A stretch of 5,043 bases of DNA from a bacterium ADurb.Bin374 (GTDB lineage: Bacteria; Riflebacteria; Ozemobacteria; Ozemobacterales; Ozemobacteraceae), in NCBI GenBank assembly GCA_002068715.1, contig MWAR01000437.1, forward strand, positions 1 to 5,043. The letters are read 5' to 3'. The notes beneath the pieces were generated by a model. It saw nothing but the letters and a program-made list of their open reading frames with translations. It was not told the origin of the DNA and made no database searches. Positions 1-5,043 of this stretch are shown in pieces. A program made the translations under genes and the position numbers. Each line of letters starts with the position of its first letter. Within the stretch, counting starts at the first letter, position 1.

Positions 1-1
1 G

Positions 2-1045
2 CGATCTTTTTTCCTCGCCGATACCTATGATTCCGAACTGGCGGCGGTCCGGGCGGAAAAACAGGATGTGGAGCGCAGACTCCTGAGTGGCGCTGCCGGA
101 AGTGATGTCGGAGAGCGGGAAGGGCTGATGGAGCGGCGCCGTGCGCTGGTGGTCCGGGAACGGCAGGCCGAAGAGCAGGTGCGTCGAATCCTGACGACCC
201 GGTTGCGCGCTTCCCTGCCGGAACTCGATGCGTGTGTGGCCGTCGTCGGAGCGTTCGACTTCCTGCTGGCGAAGGCCTTGCTGGCGCTCGAGATGAACGC
301 CGTCAGACCATGCGTGAAATTGAATAGTAAAAAGTATATCATGGAAAACGCCGTTAACCCAATGGTGGCAGCCGAGCTGGCGGAGCGGGGCAGGGCGTTC
401 GTGCCGATCTCGATCGAGCTGGGAGCGGGTGCGAATGTGATCACCGGTGCCAACATGGGCGGCAAGAGCGTCGTGCTGGCGACGGTGACGCTTCACGCGG
501 CGCTTGCGATGTGCGGGTTTTTCGTCCCCGCCGCGCGGCTCGAGATGCCGCCGCTCGAGTATGTTTTCTACCTGTCGGACGACCTCCAGTCGGTGCAGCA
601 GGGGCTGAGTACCTTCGGCGCGGAAGTCGCCGAGGTCGGGAGGCTGCTCGGGCTGATGCGACACGGCATGGGACTCGCGACGCTGGACGAGTTCGCGCGC
701 GGCACGAACCCCGAAGAGGGGGAAGCGCTGATGCGTGCACTGCTCGAATACGTCTCGCGGTATAATGGCTTCTGTCTCGCCTCGACGCATTACGGCAACG
801 TGGTGGGGAAGGGGATGAGGCATTTCCAGGTCATCGGGTTGAAACGGGCCGACTTCGAGGAACTGCGGAGCCGGCTCGATATCCAGAAGGAGCGGAGTTT
901 CGACCAGCTTCAGGAGCACATGGACTACCGGCTCGAACAGGTAGGGTGGGACAGCCCCCCGCCGCGTGATGCGGTGCGTGTGGCGGAACTGCTCGGCCTC
1001 GACGGGGAGCTCCTCGAGTTGGCCCGAACGAAGCTTCGCGGCTGA
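2..1045 (+). CDS. kamC: MutS-like ATPase, lysine 5,6-aminomutase reactivase KamC type (5' partial)
   Basis: The frame is open from the left edge to TGA at 1043-1045, so the real start lies outside the window; the GTG at 68 is internal and has no convincing ribosome binding site. The 347 visible residues (counted from base 2) begin with a charged helical stretch rich in Glu/Arg, followed by a helix pattern (LPELDACVAV) typical of the MutS core domain. The MutS-type ATPase domain follows: Walker A GANMGGKS at residues 149-156 (bases 446-469), the signature segment DDLQS...GLSTF at about 193-205, Walker B with LDEFARGT starting at 228, and the STHYG switch histidine at 263. After the ATPase there is only a short tail (PRDAVRVAELLGLD), not the helix-turn-helix dimerisation end of true MutS. 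Its position directly before kamDE supports the KamC assignment. In lysine-fermentation clusters KamB/KamC are regarded as an ATP-dependent reactivation system for the B12 mutase. The function here is inferred from family and context; a general MutS homologue is less likely. Confidence 0.85.
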   Translation, partial: RSFFLADTYDSELAAVRAEKQDVERRLLSGAAGSDVGEREGLMERRRALVVRERQAEEQVRRILTTRLRASLPELDACVAVVGAFDFLLAKALLALEMNAVRPCVKLNSKKYIMENAVNPMVAAELAERGRAFVPISIELGAGANVITGANMGGKSVVLATVTLHAALAMCGFFVPAARLEMPPLEYVFYLSDDLQSVQQGLSTFGAEVAEVGRLLGLMRHGMGLATLDEFARGTNPEEGEALMRALLEYVSRYNGFCLASTHYGNVVGKGMRHFQVIGLKRADFEELRSRLDIQKERSFDQLQEHMDYRLEQVGWDSPPPRDAVRVAELLGLDGELLELARTKLRG

Positions 1046-1059
1046 ACACGGAAGGGAAT

Positions 1060-1063
1060 GGAG
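1060..1063 (+). promoter_or_regulatory. ribosome binding site choosing the kamD start
   Basis: GGAG at 1060-1063 sits six bases before ATG 1070. An in-frame ATG at 1058 is also available, but the purine run GGAAGGG at 1050-1056 ends only one base before it, too close for normal initiation. The spacing and the family N-terminus (SKLNLD close to the start) both favour 1070. Confidence 0.6.
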
Positions 1064-1069
1064 AATCGG

Positions 1070-2632
1070 ATGTCACACAGCAAACTGAATCTCGATCCGA
1101 AGCGGGTTGCCGAGGCGCGCGAACTGGCTCATAAGATCGCCCTCGATACCCAGAAGTTCATCGACCGTCACACGACGGTGGCCGTCGAGCGCGCCGTGCT
1201 GCGGCTTCTGGGCGTCGACGGCGTCGATGCCGAAGAGGTGCCGCTGCCGAACGTCGTGATCGCGCATCTGCAGAAGGCGGGCAAGCTGGCGATGGGCGCC
1301 GCGAATGCGATCGGAAACGCGGTTCTCAAAACCGGCCTCACGCCACAGCAGATCGCCGAACGCACGTCGAACGGCGAACTCGACCTGGCCGCTCTTCCCA
1401 TGGGCGACCTGTTCGAGGTTCGGGCGAAGGCGACGGAACTGGCCCGCGCGACCGTCGAGCGCGTCCGCGCGAATCGGGCGCGGCGCGAGGATACGCTGCG
1501 CGCCGCCGGCGACAAGACGGGACCGCTGCTGTACGTCATCGTCGCCACGGGAAATATTCATGAAGATATTGTTCAGGCCCGCGCCGCGGCGAAACAGGGC
1601 GCCGACGTCATCGCCGTCATCCGGACGACCGGCCAGAGTCTGCTCGACTACGTTCCGTTCGGGGCCACGACCGAAGGTTTCGGCGGCACCTACGCCACGC
1701 AGGAAAATTTCCGGCTCATGCGCGCCGCCCTCGACGAGGAGGGCGGGAAGCTTGGCCGCTACATCCGGCTCTGCAACTACTGTTCCGGGCTGTGCATGCC
1801 CGAAATCGCCGCGCTGGGCGCCCTCGAACGGCTCGACGTCATGCTCAACGATGCGCTGTACGGCATCCTGTTCCGCGACATCAACATGCAGCGCACGATG
1901 GTCGACCAGTATTTCTCGCGCATCATCAACGGGTTCGCCGGCGTCATCATCAACACCGGCGAGGACAACTACCTGACCACCGACGACGCGTTCGAGGCGG
2001 CGCACACCGTCCTCGCTTCGCAGTTCATCAACGAGCAGTTCGCCGTGCTGGCCGGCCTCCCCGAGGAACAGATGGGCCTGGGCCACGCGTTCGAGATGGA
2101 TCCCGAATTGAAGAAGGGCTTCCTCTACGAGCTTGCGCAGGCGCAGATGGCACGCGAGATCTTCCCGCGCGCCCCCCTCAAATACATGCCGCCGACCAAG
2201 TTCATGACCGGAAACATCTTCCGGGGCCACGTGCAGGATGCCCTGTTCAACATGGTCACCACGATGACGAACCAGCGCATCTGCCTGCTGGGCATGCTCA
2301 CAGAGGCGATCCACACGCCCTTCATGTCGGATCGGTATCTGGCCATCGAAAATGCTAGATATATATTCAATACGATGGAAGGACTCGGCGACGAGATCGA
2401 GTTCAAGAAAGGCGGCATCATCGAACAGCGCGCGCACACGGTCCTGGAAAACGCCGCCCGGCTGCTTGCCGAGATCGAGCGCGACGGGCTGTTCAAGACC
2501 CTCGAGAAAGGCAAATTCGCGGGCGTGAAGCGGCCGATCAACGGCGGCAAGGGCCTCGATGGGGTCGTCGAGAAAGACACCGCATACCTCAATCCGTTCA
2601 TCGACCTGATGCTGGGAGGGAAGAAATCATGA
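1070..2632 (+). CDS. kamD: D-lysine / L-beta-lysine 5,6-aminomutase alpha subunit
   Basis: This is the large subunit of lysine 5,6-aminomutase, a cytoplasmic enzyme that uses adenosylcobalamin and pyridoxal phosphate to move the 6-amino group of L-beta-lysine or D-lysine to C5, giving 3,5- or 2,5-diaminohexanoate. The protein has 520 residues, close to the roughly 516 of the Clostridium sticklandii enzyme, and appears complete. It opens with the family pattern SKLNLD and the conserved HTTVAVERAVLRLLG at 34-48. The alpha subunit supplies a TIM barrel that holds PLP and substrate. Arg185 (AVIRTTGQS), Ser239 (NYCSGLC), Tyr264 (DALYGILFRD) and Arg269 align, with an offset of one, with residues I recall as PLP-contacting in the clostridial enzyme. 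The highly conserved stretch KYMPPTKFMTGNIFRGH lies at 371-387. It starts 24 bases after kamC and overlaps kamE by four bases, so the two subunits are very likely translationally coupled. An alternative start at 1058 would add four residues. The family assignment is near certain. Confidence 0.97.
   Translation: MSHSKLNLDPKRVAEARELAHKIALDTQKFIDRHTTVAVERAVLRLLGVDGVDAEEVPLPNVVIAHLQKAGKLAMGAANAIGNAVLKTGLTPQQIAERTSNGELDLAALPMGDLFEVRAKATELARATVERVRANRARREDTLRAAGDKTGPLLYVIVATGNIHEDIVQARAAAKQGADVIAVIRTTGQSLLDYVPFGATTEGFGGTYATQENFRLMRAALDEEGGKLGRYIRLCNYCSGLCMPEIAALGALERLDVMLNDALYGILFRDINMQRTMVDQYFSRIINGFAGVIINTGEDNYLTTDDAFEAAHTVLASQFINEQFAVLAGLPEEQMGLGHAFEMDPELKKGFLYELAQAQMAREIFPRAPLKYMPPTKFMTGNIFRGHVQDALFNMVTTMTNQRICLLGMLTEAIHTPFMSDRYLAIENARYIFNTMEGLGDEIEFKKGGIIEQRAHTVLENAARLLAEIERDGLFKTLEKGKFAGVKRPINGGKGLDGVVEKDTAYLNPFIDLMLGGKKS
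2614..2620 (+). promoter_or_regulatory. ribosome binding site of kamE inside the kamD 3' end
   Basis: GGGAGGG at 2614-2620 lies eight bases before ATG 2629 and within the last kamD codons. This strong site, together with the ATGA overlap of the kamD stop and kamE start, fits coupled translation giving matched amounts of the two subunits. Confidence 0.75.
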
Positions 2633-3429
2633 GCAGCGGCCTGTATTCCACATCAAAGAAGGATTTCGACAAGACCCTCGATCTGACCCGCGTCAAACCC
2701 TACGGCGACACGATGAACGACGGCAAGGTGCAGATGTCGTTCACCCTGCCCGTGGGCGACGACGACCGCGCCGTCGCGGCCGCCGCCCAGCTCGCCGAGA
2801 AGATGGGGTTGCGCGAGCCGCAGGTCGTTTGCCACAAGAGCCTCGACGCGCAGTTCACTTTCTTCGTTGTCTACGGCAGCTGCGAGCACACTGTCGATTA
2901 CACGGCGATCAAGGTGCATACCGTCGACAACCAGGTGATGGGCATGCCCGAAACGAACGAGTTCATTCGCGACCGGATCGGCCGCAAGGTCGTCATCATC
3001 GGCGCCAGCACGGGCACCGACGCCCACACGGTCGGCATCGACGCGATCATGAACATGAAGGGCTACGCCGGCCATTACGGCCTCGAACGGTATGAGATGA
3101 TCGAGGCTTACAACCTCGGCAGCCAGGTGACGAACGAGGAGTTCGTGAAAAAGGCGGTCGAACTGAAGGCAGACGTGCTGCTCGTTTCCCAGACCGTCAC
3201 GCAGAAAAACGTTCATATCCAGAACCTGACCGAGCTCGTCGAGCTGCTCGAGGCCGAGGGCTTGCGCGACAAGATCGTGCTGGTCTGCGGTGGCCCTCGC
3301 ATCACCCACGAACTGGCCAAGGAGCTTGGCTACGACGCCGGATTCGGCCCCGGGAAATATGCCGACGACGTCGCCTCGTTCGCCGTGAACGACATCGTCC
3401 GCCGCGGTCTCGCAAAACGCCCGGCCTGA
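2629..3429 (+). CDS. kamE: Lysine 5,6-aminomutase beta subunit, cobalamin- and PLP-binding
   Basis: This is the small subunit of the mutase; it carries adenosylcobalamin in a Rossmann-like domain and holds PLP through a lysine. At 266 residues it matches the usual beta-subunit size. An N-terminal domain (about 1-115) precedes the B12 domain. The base-off/His-on motif is D131-A-H133-T-V-G136 (His133 codon at 3025-3027), and Lys144 in MNMKG (codon at 3058-3060) is the PLP Schiff-base lysine; both fall at the same residue numbers reported for the C. sticklandii enzyme (His133, Lys144). Further B12-fold elements are Ser187 in LLVSQT and the GG pair at 221-222 in LVCGGPR. All key residues are present, so the enzyme should be active. 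Translation starts at the ATG overlapping the kamD stop. It is the last kam gene in the cluster: the next frame begins 20 bases later and is unrelated, and a likely terminator follows. Confidence 0.97.
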   Translation: MSSGLYSTSKKDFDKTLDLTRVKPYGDTMNDGKVQMSFTLPVGDDDRAVAAAAQLAEKMGLREPQVVCHKSLDAQFTFFVVYGSCEHTVDYTAIKVHTVDNQVMGMPETNEFIRDRIGRKVVIIGASTGTDAHTVGIDAIMNMKGYAGHYGLERYEMIEAYNLGSQVTNEEFVKKAVELKADVLLVSQTVTQKNVHIQNLTELVELLEAEGLRDKIVLVCGGPRITHELAKELGYDAGFGPGKYADDVASFAVNDIVRRGLAKRPA

Positions 3430-3437
3430 TCACCGGC

Positions 3438-3444
3438 GAGGAAG
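3438..3444 (+). promoter_or_regulatory. candidate ribosome binding site for the membrane protein gene
   Basis: GAGGAAG at 3438-3444 stands five bases before ATG 3450. It is the best Shine-Dalgarno-like match before any in-frame start of the following gene; ATG 3483 and the later GTG codons have none of comparable quality. It supports 3450 as the start despite the hairpin that immediately follows. Confidence 0.5.
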
Positions 3445-3449
3445 ACTCC

Positions 3450-5043
3450 ATGGAAACCGGCATTCGGAACCCGCGGTCCCGGATGCCGGTTTTCTCCTTC
3501 CTTCGGAACCTGCCGGCGCGTGTGCGGAACGCATCGGCAGCTGGGGCGATCATCGAGGTCGTGCTGCCTGTCCTCCCGCTCTTTCTGTCGTATCTCCTCC
3601 AGCCCGGGGTTCCTGCCGCCATCGACATGCCGCTTCACTTGCGGATCTCGAGCGATTACGCCCTCGTGCTGTTTTCGACGAAAGGAATTCCGGACTGGGA
3701 TCCCTTCGTGTTCAACGGCTTCGGGGCCCTGACCTTCCGGTATCTCGGGCAGTTGCCCCTGTTTCTGACATCCTTTTTCATGCTGGTGGGGCTCGGGCCT
3801 GGCATGTCTCTCAAGCTGGCCGTGCTTGCGTTTGCGCTGGCGGGTTCCTGGGGCATGCGTGAATTTCTCAGATCGGAAGGCCTTTCCTGGCCGCGCAGGA
3901 TTGCAGGAAGCCTGAGCTTCGTTTCCGGCCCCGGCGTTGCGATGCATCTCTATCATAACTTCTTCTTCCAGCATCTGTGCGCGGTTCTGCTCTTTCCCTG
4001 CGCGCTGGCGGGCATGAAGAAGAGTCTCCGCCGTCTTGCGATCGCGATAGGAGCCATGTGCTGGACGCATCTCCAGATGGCGTTCATCTGCATCTGTCTC
4101 GCTGGTGCGGTTGCCGTCATACGATCCGTCATGACACGGTCGGTGCGGCACCTAGCCACGTTCCTCGCGGCTTCCATCATCGGAGGATGTCTGGCGGCAC
4201 CCTTCCTGCTGCCGGCGGTGCTCTCGATGAAGGAAGCGCATTTTGAAGAGAAGAGCAAGGTTCGGCCCGGAATCGAGTCGCTTTTTCTCGATGAGGTGTT
4301 TCGATCGGACACGGACGTGAGCGGCGACAGTCGCTCGGTCGAAATCGGCCGGATCCAGGGATTGATGCCGGCGCTCGGCTGTCTGCTCAACCGCGGGGAG
4401 CAGATCCATTCGAAATTCGGCTGGGTCATGTTTCGGTTCCTGCGCTCCTGGATGCTTCTGTCGGTGGTGATCATGCTGGGCCTCGCGATTGCCGGAGGGA
4501 TTCTCGTCAGACGGAGAGATGGCTTCCCATGCGGGCTGGTCGGGGTTCTGACCTGCCTGATGATGTTCCGGTGTTCAATGCCTCTCTGGCAGCTGTTTTC
4601 ACCGCTTGGCGAGCTTCTCGAATTTTCCTGGCGCCTGCTGATTCCGGCGCAGATTCTTCTCGCCCCTGCGATGACCGATGGGGGATTCGCATGCGCCCGG
4701 GCGGTTGGAAAAAGGCTGTCGGAAATTGCCGTGCCGGTTCTGTTCCTGGCGCTGCTTGGCGCCCTGCCGGCGATTTCCGCCGTTTTCGCGGGGATAAGCA
4801 AACCGTTCGGAACATCGGATATTGAATACTATATGAACGAAGGACGGGCGGTGGCCCCTGCGTTCAAACCTTTTCATGCTCCACTGAACGTCCCGGAGCA
4901 GCCCGGCGCGATGTCCCTCTTTTCCGCATCGATTGTTCGGGGCGGCGGCACGGTGGATCACGGCGAACCCGCGCTGGCGGGAACGAGACTTCGTGTCGAC
5001 ATCGCGAGCGGTGGGGCGACGATCCGCATTGCTGCCCATTACG
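3450..5043 (+). CDS. Polytopic membrane protein, GT-C / PTPS-related (YfhO-like) type, 3' partial
   Basis: The frame is open from ATG 3450 to the right edge without a stop (531 residues visible). Hydrophobic segments fall at about 32-51, 100-117, 121-138, 151-165, 174-189, 195-224, 232-257, 331-354, 361-377, 396-408 and 427-448, with a more polar region from about 455 on. The first extracytoplasmic loop has Asp59-x3-His63 and a GIPDWDP motif at 79-85 followed by NGFG, a pattern seen in GT-C-fold glycosyltransferase-like membrane proteins and in the family named '6-pyruvoyl-tetrahydropterin synthase related, membrane'. FSWRLLIP at 392-399 resembles the conserved aromatic-Trp-Arg segment of that group. 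Such proteins are thought to act on lipid-linked sugars or surface polymers, but the substrate cannot be told here. Codon use is G/C-rich but less extreme than in kamDE. It lies 20 bases after kamE, yet a likely terminator covers its first codons, so it may be a separate unit. The start is uncertain (3450 or 3483). That it is coding is well supported; the family is tentative. Confidence 0.8.
   Translation, partial: METGIRNPRSRMPVFSFLRNLPARVRNASAAGAIIEVVLPVLPLFLSYLLQPGVPAAIDMPLHLRISSDYALVLFSTKGIPDWDPFVFNGFGALTFRYLGQLPLFLTSFFMLVGLGPGMSLKLAVLAFALAGSWGMREFLRSEGLSWPRRIAGSLSFVSGPGVAMHLYHNFFFQHLCAVLLFPCALAGMKKSLRRLAIAIGAMCWTHLQMAFICICLAGAVAVIRSVMTRSVRHLATFLAASIIGGCLAAPFLLPAVLSMKEAHFEEKSKVRPGIESLFLDEVFRSDTDVSGDSRSVEIGRIQGLMPALGCLLNRGEQIHSKFGWVMFRFLRSWMLLSVVIMLGLAIAGGILVRRRDGFPCGLVGVLTCLMMFRCSMPLWQLFSPLGELLEFSWRLLIPAQILLAPAMTDGGFACARAVGKRLSEIAVPVLFLALLGALPAISAVFAGISKPFGTSDIEYYMNEGRAVAPAFKPFHAPLNVPEQPGAMSLFSASIVRGGGTVDHGEPALAGTRLRVDIASGGATIRIAAHY
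3454..3493 (+). terminator. Likely intrinsic terminator of the kam operon
   Basis: A 14-base arm (3454-3467) pairs with 3479-3492 with a single G-T wobble, enclosing an 11-base loop in which ACC/GGT (3469-3471 with 3475-3477) can pair further. The right arm runs into TTTT (3490-3493) and then a pyrimidine-rich tract to about 3503. The hairpin lies 25 bases after the kamE stop, the usual place for a terminator. The T run is short, and the structure overlaps the 5' end of the next open frame, so it could instead act as an attenuator for that gene. The T tract indicates rightward function. Confidence 0.6.

Noticed and set aside
68..70. GTG at 68 as the start of the MutS-like gene.
   Set aside because: The same frame is open to the left edge with plausible helical coding sequence, and there is no ribosome binding site before 68; the gene is best treated as cut by the window edge.
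320..340. Promoter-like TTGAAT and TATATC in the AT-rich stretch within kamC.
   Set aside because: The two elements are only nine bases apart, far from the usual 16-18, and both lie in conserved coding sequence.
1046..1069. Possible separate promoter or terminator between kamC and kamD.
   Set aside because: The gap is 24 bases, purine-rich, and contains only ribosome-binding-like sequence; no hairpin or promoter elements are seen.
1073..2437. A 454-residue open frame on the minus strand opposite kamD.
   Set aside because: It is the antisense shadow of a highly conserved, G/C-third-position gene. Its translation is low-complexity and rich in Arg, Asp, Val and His, with no recognisable family, and the + strand identification is certain.
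3232..3252. Short direct repeat gagctcgtc/gagctgctc.
   Set aside because: It is explained by the amphipathic helix sequence ELVELLE of kamE with ordinary codon choice.
2653..3309. A 218-residue open frame on the minus strand opposite kamE.
   Set aside because: It is antisense to the confidently identified kamE and its composition is a codon-shadow pattern with no motif.
3330..4801. Two long minus-strand frames (3330-4151 and 3953-4801) over the membrane protein region.
   Set aside because: Their translations are Arg/Pro/His/Gln-rich without domains. The + strand frame over the same bases shows regular membrane segments and known motifs, which is far better evidence of coding.

Overview
The window carries the distal part of a lysine-fermentation gene cluster on the + strand: the 3' part of a MutS-like ATPase gene (kamC type), then kamD and kamE, the two subunits of adenosylcobalamin- and PLP-dependent lysine 5,6-aminomutase. 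After a 20-base gap comes the 5' part of an unrelated polytopic membrane protein gene that runs off the right edge. All four genes read rightward. No RNA genes, insertion sequences, CRISPR arrays or long repeats are visible.

Layout: bases 2-1045 hold the kamC-like gene, open at the left edge with its true start outside the window. A 24-base gap leads to kamD (1070-2632), which overlaps kamE (2629-3429) by ATGA. The spacing indicates one transcript. A strong hairpin followed by T-rich sequence (3454-3493) looks like an intrinsic terminator for this operon, but it lies inside the first codons of the next open frame (3450 to the edge). Either that frame starts further right or its expression involves read-through or attenuation.

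How the genes work together: KamD and KamE form the mutase that moves the terminal amino group of L-beta-lysine (or D-lysine) from C6 to C5, the second mutase step of anaerobic lysine fermentation. The KamC-type ATPase belongs to the proposed reactivation system (KamB/KamC), which is thought to rescue enzyme whose cobalamin cofactor has been inactivated. The usual partners kamA and kamB would be expected to the left of the window. The later enzymes (kdd, kce, kal) do not follow kamE here, so they lie upstream or elsewhere. The membrane protein has no evident link to lysine metabolism.

Organism: a bacterium with a GC-rich genome (strong G/C third positions throughout) and probably an anaerobic, amino-acid-fermenting lifestyle. 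The composition differs from the AT-rich Clostridia and Fusobacteria in which the pathway was characterised. I cannot assign a phylum from this sequence. The lysine aminomutase identification is secure. I see no strong sign of a wholly undescribed system; the most unusual points are the terminator placed over a start region and the MutS-derived ATPase serving a B12 enzyme.
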